Positions 23,928 to 31,086 of a DNA stretch of 32,218 nucleotides are shown here, in pieces. Where the stretch lies: contig JABWAU010000033.1 of assembly GCA_013360875.1 (NCBI GenBank), positions 1 to 32,218 on the forward strand, in the 5' to 3' direction. Numbering within the stretch: the first letter of the stretch is position 1; every line of letters starts with the position of its first letter. A program made the translations under genes and the position numbers. This DNA comes from Anaerolineales bacterium (GTDB taxonomy: Bacteria; Chloroflexota; Anaerolineae; Anaerolineales; Villigracilaceae). The notes beneath the pieces were generated by a model that was given only the letters and a program-made list of their open reading frames with translations, was not told where the DNA came from and did no database searches.

Positions 23928-24895
23928 TGCCCACTGTCCTTTTCACCGCCCCCTACATGATCCCATTTGTGGATCGCTTCAAACCCGTCTTCGACAAATA
24001 CGGTATCGAACTCATCATCCCCGAAGTGAAAGAACGCCTGGAGGAAGACGACCTGTTGAAATACGCCGGTCAGTTCGATGGGACGATCTGCGGCGATGAC
24101 CGCTACACCGCGCGCGTCATCGAAGCCTGTTCCCCGCGCCTCAAGGTGATCTCCAAATGGGGGACGGGAATCGACTCGATCGACGCCGAAGCCTGCTCCC
24201 GACATTCGATAAGCATTGGACGAACCCCGAACGCCTTCACCACCCCCGTTGCAGACACCGTGCTGGGATACATGCTCGCCTTTGCCCGCCGCCACCCGTG
24301 GATGGATCGGGAGATGAAATCCGGCAAATGGAAAAAGATTCCCGGTAAGACATTGAGCGAATTCACGCTTGGAGTTGTCGGCGTGGGCAATATTGGCAAA
24401 GCCGTCACGCGTCGTGCCCGCGCCTTTGGCATGAAAGTCTACGGCACAGACATCGTGGATATTGATCATGTCTTCATCTCCGAGACCGGAATCGAAATGA
24501 CCTCACTTGAGAACCTGTTGAAGAATTCCGATTTTGTCTCGATCAACTGCGACCTCAACCCGACCTCCCACCACCTCATGAACGCCGGGACCTTTGCCTT
24601 GATGAAGCCAACGGCGATCCTCATCAACACTGCCCGCGGACCCATTGTCGAGGAGAAAAGTTTGGTCGCCGCGTTGCAGGCTGAACGTCTCGCGGGAGCC
24701 GCATTGGATGTCTTCGAGGTGGAACCTCTTCCGCTGGATAGTCCGTTATTGAAGATGGATAACGTCCTGCTTGCCCCGCATAACGCCAACTCCAGTCCCG
24801 CCGCGTGGGAGCGCGTGCATTGGAATACGATTAGGAATTTGGTTGAGGGATTGGGGATGGACGGCAAAGGATTGGAAGATTTGCGTACTGCGTAA
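23927..24895 (+). CDS. D-2-hydroxyacid dehydrogenase (phosphoglycerate-dehydrogenase-like)
   Basis: A 322-residue NAD-dependent oxidoreductase. The Rossmann motif is GVGNIG (152-157). The catalytic triad appears as Arg 237 (NTARGP), Glu 266 (DVFEVEP) and His 285 (LAPHN), with the family's KWGTGIDSID and NAFTTPVADT. It lacks the C-terminal ACT regulatory domain of housekeeping SerA, so a role in making a special sugar acid or in this cluster is more likely than serine synthesis. It overlaps the cytidylyltransferase by one base. Its last codons and stop fall in a heptamer array (24883-24931). Confidence 0.87.
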   Translation: MPTVLFTAPYMIPFVDRFKPVFDKYGIELIIPEVKERLEEDDLLKYAGQFDGTICGDDRYTARVIEACSPRLKVISKWGTGIDSIDAEACSRHSISIGRTPNAFTTPVADTVLGYMLAFARRHPWMDREMKSGKWKKIPGKTLSEFTLGVVGVGNIGKAVTRRARAFGMKVYGTDIVDIDHVFISETGIEMTSLENLLKNSDFVSINCDLNPTSHHLMNAGTFALMKPTAILINTARGPIVEEKSLVAALQAERLAGAALDVFEVEPLPLDSPLLKMDNVLLAPHNANSSPAAWERVHWNTIRNLVEGLGMDGKGLEDLRTA

Positions 24896-24931
24896 TGCGT
24901 GTTGCGTGTTGCGTGTTGTGCGTTGTGTGAT
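24883..24931 (+). repeat. Heptamer array across the end of the dehydrogenase gene
   Basis: Seven consecutive 7-mers: GCGTACT, GCGTAAT, GCGTGTT three times, GTGCGTT, GTGTGAT. It begins within the coding sequence, supplies the stop codon (TAA) and fills most of the 50-base gap to the SDR gene. It resembles STRR-type heptamer repeats known from cyanobacteria. Confidence 0.85.
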
Positions 24932-24945
24932 CTGAAAGAGGAAGG

Positions 24946-25707
24946 ATGAAAGAATCAAAAACCATTTTAATCACAGGCGCGGCGGGAGGGATCGGACGGG
25001 CAACAGTTGCGCTTTTTGCCGGAAACGACTGGCATGTCATTGGCGTGGATCGCGCTGATTTTGGGAACGAGTTCCCAAAGAGCGGATTGTTCATCAAGTC
25101 CGACATTTCACGCGGCGAGGAAATGGAAGCCATCTTCGAGAAGGTAAATGGATTCACCAGGTCCTTGGATGCGTTAATCAACAACGCCGCGATGCAAGTC
25201 GCCAAGCCGATCATCGAAACGAGTGTGGAAGAATGGGACGCGGTCATGGCATCCAACTTGCGCTCGGTTTTTCTCGGCGCAAAACTGGCTCATCCGCTTC
25301 TAAAAGCCGCCGGAGGCGGAGCGATCGTGAACATATCGTCCGTGCACGCGATCCAAACGTCGGCGAATATCGCCGCGTACGCCGCCTCAAAGGGCGGACT
25401 TCTTGCGTTGACGCGCGCCATGGCAATCGAGTTCGCGCCGGATAACATCCGCGTCAACGCCATCCTGCCCGGCGCAGTGGATACGCCCATGCTGCGCGCG
25501 GGACTCGGACGCGGGCACGTAGGCGGCGGCGACGTGCAGGAACGACTCGATAACCTCGCGCGCAAGACTGTCAGCGGAAAGGTCGGCAAGCCCGAAGAGA
25601 TCGCTCACGCAATCTACTTTTTGGCGGATAACGAACAGTCGTCGTTTATGACGGGTCAGGCGTTGATCGTGGATGGGGGGGCGACCGCGAGACTCAGCAC
25701 GGAATGA
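24946..25707 (+). CDS. Short-chain dehydrogenase/reductase
   Basis: A classical SDR of 253 residues: cofactor loop TGAAGGIG (10-17), NNAA (79-82), catalytic Ser 131 or 132, Tyr 145 and Lys 149 (YAASK), and the downstream PGAVDTPM. The Asp 35 after the second strand (VIGVDRADF) favours NAD over NADP. The end VDGGATA is the family C-terminal motif. Its place after the CMP-sugar enzymes and a hydroxyacid dehydrogenase suggests that it oxidises or reduces a sugar intermediate, but the substrate cannot be read. GGAAGG about eight bases upstream supports the start. Confidence 0.88.
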   Translation: MKESKTILITGAAGGIGRATVALFAGNDWHVIGVDRADFGNEFPKSGLFIKSDISRGEEMEAIFEKVNGFTRSLDALINNAAMQVAKPIIETSVEEWDAVMASNLRSVFLGAKLAHPLLKAAGGGAIVNISSVHAIQTSANIAAYAASKGGLLALTRAMAIEFAPDNIRVNAILPGAVDTPMLRAGLGRGHVGGGDVQERLDNLARKTVSGKVGKPEEIAHAIYFLADNEQSSFMTGQALIVDGGATARLSTE

Positions 25708-25709
25708 TA

Positions 25710-25731
25710 TTGTCCCGGTTGTCGGGAACAA
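25710..25731. repeat. Small hairpin between the SDR and membrane-protein genes
   Basis: TTGTCCCG, a five-base loop, then CGGG-A-ACAA with one unpaired A. It lies just after the SDR stop; no T-run follows, so termination is doubtful. Confidence 0.4.
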
Positions 25732-25744
25732 AGGAAAAATCAAA

Positions 25745-26098
25745 ATGAAACTCTCAACCTTTCGATTGACGCGTTATTTCCTCCTCTTCACAGTGGCAGT
25801 CCTCGCCGTGTTCGGGATCGGTTCTCTCATGCGGATCGGCGCGAATCCGGATCGGACATTCCTGTACGTGTTCTATGCGCTTGCCATGTTTGGCGATGCA
25901 ATAGCCATCGTGTTTTGCGTATGGCTTTTGGACAGAAGAATGAGGTTCGCTTTCCACATCTCGGTTTTGGTGCTTGCCCTCAATATCTTCCTGACGGTCT
26001 TCGATCAATTTGGCACTGTGGATCTGCTTTTTGTGCTGCTGAACTTTGCCGCATTGATCGCCCTCCTCGCGGCTCGCAAGGAATTTCTCCCCGCATGA
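25745..26098 (+). CDS. Small four-helix membrane protein, unknown
   Basis: A 117-residue protein beginning MKLSTFRLTRYFLL, with about four membrane helices and short loops (LDRRMRFAF between the second and third). No motif or family is recognised. The start chosen is the ATG at 25745, after AAAGGAAAA; the open frame continues upstream without start support. Its stop overlaps the start of the next gene (ATGA, 26095-26098), so it is translationally coupled to the MptE-like protein and may be a membrane partner for it. This is an inference from position only. Confidence 0.65.
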   Translation: MKLSTFRLTRYFLLFTVAVLAVFGIGSLMRIGANPDRTFLYVFYALAMFGDAIAIVFCVWLLDRRMRFAFHISVLVLALNIFLTVFDQFGTVDLLFVLLNFAALIALLAARKEFLPA

Positions 26099-26901
26099 AG
26101 CAGATCCTCAAGTCCGTCCTTCCCGACCCGGTCCTGCAAGCCTTCAAAAATTCCTACGATGCCATCCGCCGCCTCCCGCAAGTGCCGGATGCGTACCTGC
26201 ATCCCTGGCGGAGGAAAAGCCGCGCGCGCATGGTAGAGTATTACAACGTCCATCGCGGCGAACGCTGTTTCATCATTGGCAACGGTCCCAGTCTAAAACA
26301 GACCGACCTGAGCAGACTCAAAAACGAGTTTACCTTCGGGATGAACCGCATTTACCTGCTCTTTCCTGAACTTGGGTTTACCACCACCTACTTCGTCTCC
26401 ATCAATAACCTGGTCATCGAGCAATGCGCCGAGGAGATTGCCGCCCTGCCGATTCCCAAGTTCATCGCCTGGCATGCCAACCGTCATTTCCAGCGCATGC
26501 CCGAAGATATGATTTTTCTCTACACCACCTATACCGGCCCGCAGTTCGCCTACGATATGACCCGCCGCATCTGGGAAGGCGCCACGGTCACCAACGTCGC
26601 CCTGCAACTCGCGTTCTACATGGGATTCGAGCAGGTCATCCTCATCGGCGTGGACCATAACTTCACCTCGAAGGGCGAAGCCAACAAGACCGTTGTTTCA
26701 ACAGGCGACGATCCCAATCACTTCGACCCGCGCTACTTCGGCAAGGGCTTTCGCTGGCAACTGCCCGACCTCGACACCTCCGAAATCGGTTACACCCTCG
26801 CCCGCGAAGCCTATCGCAAGGCGGGACGCGAAGTGTTGGACGCCACCGTCGGAGGTAAGTTGACGATCTTCCCCAAGGTGGAATACAAAAGCCTATTTTA
26901 G
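26095..26901 (+). CDS. MptE/DUF115-like protein of glycan clusters
   Basis: A 268-residue protein. After a charged N-terminal region it shows ERCFIIGNGPSLKQTDLSRL (GNGPSL at about 62-67), FGMNRIYLLF and VILIGVDHNF. These are the marks of the family annotated as 6-hydroxymethylpterin diphosphokinase MptE-like, related to DUF115/Maf proteins. In glycan loci, members are thought to act on or transfer CMP-activated acidic sugars, not to make pterins. The presence of a CMP-sugar synthase 2 kb upstream fits this. The start is the ATG at 26095, overlapping the stop of the small membrane protein. The exact reaction is unproven. Confidence 0.72.
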   Translation: MKQILKSVLPDPVLQAFKNSYDAIRRLPQVPDAYLHPWRRKSRARMVEYYNVHRGERCFIIGNGPSLKQTDLSRLKNEFTFGMNRIYLLFPELGFTTTYFVSINNLVIEQCAEEIAALPIPKFIAWHANRHFQRMPEDMIFLYTTYTGPQFAYDMTRRIWEGATVTNVALQLAFYMGFEQVILIGVDHNFTSKGEANKTVVSTGDDPNHFDPRYFGKGFRWQLPDLDTSEIGYTLAREAYRKAGREVLDATVGGKLTIFPKVEYKSLF

Positions 26902-26951
26902 ATTTACGATTTTGGATTGTATTGACCTTCGACTTTCGACCTTCGACTCTT
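26901..26951 (+). repeat. Heptamer array between the MptE-like and glycosyltransferase genes
   Basis: GATTTAC, GATTTTG, a degenerate stretch, then GACCTTC, GACTTTC, GACCTTC, GACTCTT (26924-26951). It fills almost all of the 57-base gap. The second half matches the array at the end of trmD. Confidence 0.75.
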
Positions 26952-26958
26952 TCCTCCC

Positions 26959-27942
26959 GTGAACCTACCTCTGTCACCCAAACCTCCCCTCGTCTCCATC
27001 ATCACCCCCTCCTACAATCAGGCACCCTACCTCGAGCAGACGCTTCGCTCCGTCCTCGAGCAGGATTATCCGCGCATCGAGTACATCGTCATTGACGGCG
27101 CTTCCACCGACGGTTCGGCGGACATCATTCGGAAGTATGCCGACCGCCTGGCGTACTGGGTCTCCGAAAAGGACAATGGTCAAGCCGAAGCCATCAACAA
27201 GGGACTGGCGCGCGCAACAGGCGGGATCATCGCCTGGCTGAACTCGGATGATTTCTATTTCCCCGGCGCGGTTGCATCGGCAGTGCGCGCATTCGAAGCG
27301 CACCCCGAAGCGGGGCTGGTCTATGGAGACACGGTCGCTGTGGACGAAAAAGGCGAATTCATCCACTTCCCCCGTTACGCCCAATGGAGCCTCGAAGACC
27401 TGCTCACCTTCCACATCCTTGGTCAGCCCGCCGTCTTCATGCGCCGGGATATTTTGTTGAAGGCTGGTTTCCTTGACCCGTCCTTCCACTTCCTCCTCGA
27501 TCACCATTTGTGGATCCGCATGGCATCTCACGCGCCAATGGTCTATGTCCCTGAACAGTGGGCGGCGGGACGTTTTCACGAGTCCGCAAAAAATATTGCG
27601 CAGGCGGCGAGGTTTGGGGAGGAGGCGTTTCGTATTCTGGAGTGGGCGGAGCGTGATTCGCGTGTATCAGGCGCGTTGGGTCGAGTCAGCCGTCAGTCAC
27701 GCGCCGCCGCGCTGCGGATAAATGGGAGGTATCTTCTCGACGCGGGAAAAGCCCGGGAGTCGTTCAAGTCCTATGCGCGGAGTTTCCTCACCCATCCGTC
27801 CACCGCGCTGGTGGAGTGGAAGCGGATCGTCTTTGCATTTCTGAGCCTGTTCGGGTTGGGCGTCCTGCAAAAGCATTACAACCGCTGGCGCAAACAAAGG
27901 GCGCAAAAGCGCGCGCTTTCGGAATCAAATGGGCGGAGGTAA
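26959..27942 (+). CDS. Family 2 glycosyltransferase
   Basis: A 327-residue GT-A transferase. It has VSIITPSYNQAPYLEQTLRS (12-31), the nucleotide site IDGASTDGS (45-53), YWVSEKDNGQAEAINKG and the metal-binding motif LNSDD (94-98), then GLVYGD and an acceptor region with HFLLDHHLWIRM. The GTG at 26959 is the start. A C-terminal segment with one hydrophobic patch (FAFLSLFGLGVL) may attach it to the membrane. It is a close paralogue of the gene at 29489, and both should extend the same surface glycan. Confidence 0.9.
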   Translation: MNLPLSPKPPLVSIITPSYNQAPYLEQTLRSVLEQDYPRIEYIVIDGASTDGSADIIRKYADRLAYWVSEKDNGQAEAINKGLARATGGIIAWLNSDDFYFPGAVASAVRAFEAHPEAGLVYGDTVAVDEKGEFIHFPRYAQWSLEDLLTFHILGQPAVFMRRDILLKAGFLDPSFHFLLDHHLWIRMASHAPMVYVPEQWAAGRFHESAKNIAQAARFGEEAFRILEWAERDSRVSGALGRVSRQSRAAALRINGRYLLDAGKARESFKSYARSFLTHPSTALVEWKRIVFAFLSLFGLGVLQKHYNRWRKQRAQKRALSESNGRR

Positions 27943-27953
27943 AATCTCTGAGC

Positions 27954-29465
27954 ATGGACGGCAAATCCTTTATCGCTCCGAACCGTTGGGCGCTGGCATT
28001 CGTGCTGGCGCTTTTGTTCGGGTTGGGGCTGGGCGTCCGCCTGACCGACCTGACCGACCTGCCGCTCGATTTTCATCCCACCCGCCAGTTGTTCTCCGCC
28101 ATCAAAGCGCGCGGCATCTATTACCAGACCGCGCCCGGCATCGCCGAATGGCAGCGCGAAGTTGCATTGCGCGCCTTCGACGCCGAAGCGGTCATCGAGC
28201 CGCCCGTGATTGACGGTTTGGTCGCCGCCTCTTATCGCGTGTTCGGCGAATATATTTGGATCGCGCGAATCTATTCCTCGCTGTTCTGGATCGTCGGCGG
28301 GATATTTTTGTTCCTGCTCGCGCGCGAACTGCTGACGCTGGACGAGGCGCTTCTTTCCCTGACCTTTTACTTGCTCCTGCCCTACGGAGTTTTTGCCAGC
28401 CGATCCTTTCAGCCCGATCCCTTGATGGTGCTGTTGATTCTGATCGGCTGGTGGGCGGCGATGCGTTGGAGTCGCCAGCCCGCGTGGACGTGGGCAATAC
28501 TGGCTGGGATCGCCGGCGGACTTGCCATCTTCGTCAAATTGACAGCCGCGTTTTTTATTGCGGGAGGATTTATCGGCGCGGTCCTTGCCCGCTTTTCGTT
28601 CAGGGAGGCGCTGCGCCACCCTCAAGTATGGGTCATGTCAGCATTGACGGTTCTGCCCGGCGCGGCGTACGTCGTCTATGGCGTTTACGTTGCCGGTTAT
28701 CTGGGATCGCAGTTCAAAGGACGTTTCTTCCCGGAACTGTGGAGCAACCTGTTCTTCTACCTGCGCTGGGAGGGCAAGATCGCGTTGGTCCTCGGGCATC
28801 TCGGTCTGGCGCTGGCGTTGCTGGGTTTGTTCTTCCTTCGCACGCGGCAAAACCGGATCTTCGTGACCGCCTTGTGGGCGGGCTACGCGTTCTTCGGAAT
28901 GTTCTTCGGCTACCACATTTCAAGCCACGATTATTACAGCCTGCCGCTCGTTCCGATCGCGGCGCTGCCGCTGGGGGCTTTGGGCGGGGTGACGGTCCGG
29001 GCGTTGACGGAGCAGGCTTCGGGGTCTGGTTTGATGCGGACATTCATCCGTTTCATGTTATTGTTCATCGCGGTGATGACCTCCTGGCAGACGCGCGTCG
29101 AATTGCTGTCCGTGGATTATCGTCCGCAGGCAGCGTTCTGGGCGTCGGTGGGCGAGGCGCTCGATCACCAGCCGTCCGTGATCGCGGTGACGCAGGATTA
29201 CGGCTACCCGCTGGTGTATTGGGGCTGGCAGAGAGTCACGGTTTGGCCCGAAGCGCGGGGCGAGTTTTTCGGCGCGCAAAGCGATGAGGATACGGCAAGC
29301 CGCTTCGACAGGCTGACCTCCAACAAGGCGTATTTTCTCGTCACCGATTTCGAGGAATTAGCCCGCCAGCCGGGTTTGGAGGAAATCCTGCGCGGGAATT
29401 ATCCGATCCATGCGGAGGGAGAGGGTTTTGTCATCTTCGATCTGACGCGGCGGTTGGAAAAGTAA
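27954..29465 (+). CDS. GT39/ArnT-like membrane glycosyltransferase
   Basis: A 503-residue polytopic protein with about 10-12 helices. The first external loop carries the acidic pair region TDLTDLPLDFHPTRQLFSA, the site of the catalytic carboxylates in protein-mannosyltransferase/ArnT-type (GT-C) enzymes, which use polyprenyl-phosphate sugars. Later segments PYGVFASRSFQPDPLM and HISSHDYYSLPL are typical of this group. The open frame reaches back to 27816, but the ATG at 27954, after the stop of the GT2 gene, is more likely; GGAGG sits at 27935-27939, somewhat far away. It should transfer a sugar on the outer side of the membrane. Confidence 0.82.
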   Translation: MDGKSFIAPNRWALAFVLALLFGLGLGVRLTDLTDLPLDFHPTRQLFSAIKARGIYYQTAPGIAEWQREVALRAFDAEAVIEPPVIDGLVAASYRVFGEYIWIARIYSSLFWIVGGIFLFLLARELLTLDEALLSLTFYLLLPYGVFASRSFQPDPLMVLLILIGWWAAMRWSRQPAWTWAILAGIAGGLAIFVKLTAAFFIAGGFIGAVLARFSFREALRHPQVWVMSALTVLPGAAYVVYGVYVAGYLGSQFKGRFFPELWSNLFFYLRWEGKIALVLGHLGLALALLGLFFLRTRQNRIFVTALWAGYAFFGMFFGYHISSHDYYSLPLVPIAALPLGALGGVTVRALTEQASGSGLMRTFIRFMLLFIAVMTSWQTRVELLSVDYRPQAAFWASVGEALDHQPSVIAVTQDYGYPLVYWGWQRVTVWPEARGEFFGAQSDEDTASRFDRLTSNKAYFLVTDFEELARQPGLEEILRGNYPIHAEGEGFVIFDLTRRLEK

Positions 29466-29469
29466 ATGG

Positions 29470-29475
29470 TATGAT
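29470..29475 (+). promoter_or_regulatory. -10-like box before the second paralogous GT2 gene
   Basis: TATGAT 13 bases before the ATG at 29489. No good -35 is seen, so this is only a candidate internal promoter. Confidence 0.3.
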
Positions 29476-29488
29476 TTGACCGATTTCG

Positions 29489-30316
29489 ATGAACGCACAT
29501 CCATTGGTTTCCATCGTCACCCCATCCTTCAACCAGGCGCGCTTCCTCGAAGCGACGGTCCGTTCCGTGCTGGAACAGGATTACCCGCGCATCGAGTACT
29601 TCATCGTGGACGGCGGCTCGACCGATGGGAGCGTGGAGATTATCAAAAAATATGCGGAGGGTTTGGAAGACCGACAGCAAGCTGTCGGATTCCATAAGGT
29701 TGACTACTGGGTCTCCGAACCGGACAAGGGGCAGACCGACGCCATCAACAAGGGTTTTGCGCGGGCGCAGGGAGACATCCTCGCATGGATCAACTCGGAC
29801 GACACGTATGAGCCCGGCGCGGTCTCGGCGGCGGTGAAATATTTGCAGGAGCATCCCGACGTTGGGCTGGTCTACGGCGACGCCAACTTCATTGACGAAA
29901 ATGGACGTGTGATCGGCAAATTCGCGGCGCGCCAGACCGACTACGCGCGGCTCCGGCGCGGATACGTCCACATTCCGCAGCAGGCTTCGTTCTTCCGCGC
30001 GAGTTTGTGGCGCGAGGTCGGTCCGCTCGACCCTTCGTTTTACTTTGCGATGGATTACGATCTGTGGGTTCGCATCGCGGCGCGCGCGGCGATTCATTAC
30101 ACACCGCAACTTTGGGCGAACTTCCGTTTACATTCCAGCGGCAAGACCATTGCCGCCGACGACCGCTGCTGGCCCGAGATGATCCGCATCCATCGCAGGG
30201 ACGGCGGGAACTGGCTCTCGGTCATCGTGGCAAAGTATTACGTGCGGATGGTCATCGCTCCACTGCTCAACTGGCGGCGGAGACTCCAGATGCGGCAACA
30301 CAGTGACCGCGCGTAA
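29489..30316 (+). CDS. Family 2 glycosyltransferase with a palindrome-encoded insert
   Basis: A 275-residue GT-A transferase with VSIVTPSFNQARFLEATVRS (7-26), DGGSTDGS, YWVSEPDKGQTDAINKG, the metal site INSDD (101-105), GLVYGD and FYFAMDYDLWVRIA. It matches the gene at 26959 closely, except for 12 extra residues (60-71, EDRQQAVGFHKV) between KKYAEGL and DYWVSE. These are encoded by a near-perfect hairpin at 29665-29693. The insert lies in a loop before the sugar-binding region, and the frame remains open, so the protein is probably still functional. A hairpin overlaps its stop codon (30313-30340). Confidence 0.9.
   Translation: MNAHPLVSIVTPSFNQARFLEATVRSVLEQDYPRIEYFIVDGGSTDGSVEIIKKYAEGLEDRQQAVGFHKVDYWVSEPDKGQTDAINKGFARAQGDILAWINSDDTYEPGAVSAAVKYLQEHPDVGLVYGDANFIDENGRVIGKFAARQTDYARLRRGYVHIPQQASFFRASLWREVGPLDPSFYFAMDYDLWVRIAARAAIHYTPQLWANFRLHSSGKTIAADDRCWPEMIRIHRRDGGNWLSVIVAKYYVRMVIAPLLNWRRRLQMRQHSDRA
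29665..29693. repeat. Palindromic element inserted in a glycosyltransferase gene
   Basis: GGAA-ga-CCGACAGC, loop AA, GCTGTCGG-a-TTCC, a 12-bp stem with a small internal bulge. It corresponds to a 36-nt in-frame insertion (29666-29701) relative to the paralogue. It resembles small palindromic elements that insert in coding sequence. Confidence 0.8.
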
Positions 30317-30340
30317 TCGGCGTTCTCTCACGCCGATTAC
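30313..30340. other. Perfect 10-bp hairpin overlapping a stop codon
   Basis: GTAATCGGCG, eight-base loop, CGCCGATTAC. The left arm contains the TAA stop of the GT2 gene. The following bases are AAAAGC, not a T-run, so it is not a standard intrinsic terminator; it may stabilise the mRNA or limit read-through to the downstream gene. Confidence 0.75.
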
Positions 30341-30369
30341 AAAAGCAACAAAACAAAGCAGGTAACCTC

Positions 30370-31086
30370 GTGAAAAAACGACTCTTTGCCCCTCCATCCA
30401 TTGACGATCTGATTCAACTTTTGCAGGCGTGGCGCTTCTGGGTTTTGAGCGGTCTGGTTGGCGCGCTGCTTGGTGGGTTGACGTATTTCGTCTCCCCGAC
30501 GGATTTCCGCGCCCGCGCAACCGTAGTGGTGGATTTCAACATGGAGCAAGCATGGCTCGTGGACTCGGACCGCGAGTTGTTCTATTACCTCGAACGCGAA
30601 GCGCGCAAACTGGAGGAGGTCGCCTGGTCGGATACAACGCTTGCGAAAGTTGCCGATGAAGTTGGGGACGTGACCGTATCCGATTTGCGTTCGGACGTTT
30701 TGGAATTGAGCGAACCGGCGGACGGCGGCTGGCATTTTTACGCCAACGATCCCGATCCTGCCCGCGCCGAACGGCTGGCATCTGTTTGGGCGGAGACGTT
30801 CGTTGCCGAAGTCCGCGACGGAATCGAAACCGCCGTCGCATTGGACGCGGCGCGCAATGCGCTCGCATCAAACCCGGCCGATGAAGAACTTTTATTGCGC
30901 GTCAGTGAACTCGAAACGAAATCGCTGGGCATCACGCCCGAGCTGCAAATTTCTCCCGCGCAGATCAACGACCTGAATCCGCAAAGGCGAGTCAGTCTGG
31001 CAAACTACATTTTTGCCGCGGCGGTCATCTTCACGACGCTCAGCGCGTTGTTCATTCTTTTCTTTGGAACGGGCAGGCGTGCGTAA
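30370..31086 (+). CDS. Wzz-like polysaccharide chain-length or co-polymerase protein
   Basis: A 238-residue protein with two membrane helices, near the N-terminus (about 24-42, FWVLSGLVGALLGGLTY) and at the C-terminus (about 215-235, YIFAAAVIFTTLSALFILFF), and an external domain with heptad-like helix SELETKSLG. This is the layout of Wzz/CpsC-type polysaccharide co-polymerases, which set glycan chain length. Its loop is shorter than in most Wzz proteins, and no tyrosine-kinase domain is fused. The GTG at 30370 is the start, with AGGT nearby. The O-antigen-ligase gene starts eight bases before its end, supporting joint function. Confidence 0.75.
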   Translation: MKKRLFAPPSIDDLIQLLQAWRFWVLSGLVGALLGGLTYFVSPTDFRARATVVVDFNMEQAWLVDSDRELFYYLEREARKLEEVAWSDTTLAKVADEVGDVTVSDLRSDVLELSEPADGGWHFYANDPDPARAERLASVWAETFVAEVRDGIETAVALDAARNALASNPADEELLLRVSELETKSLGITPELQISPAQINDLNPQRRVSLANYIFAAAVIFTTLSALFILFFGTGRRA

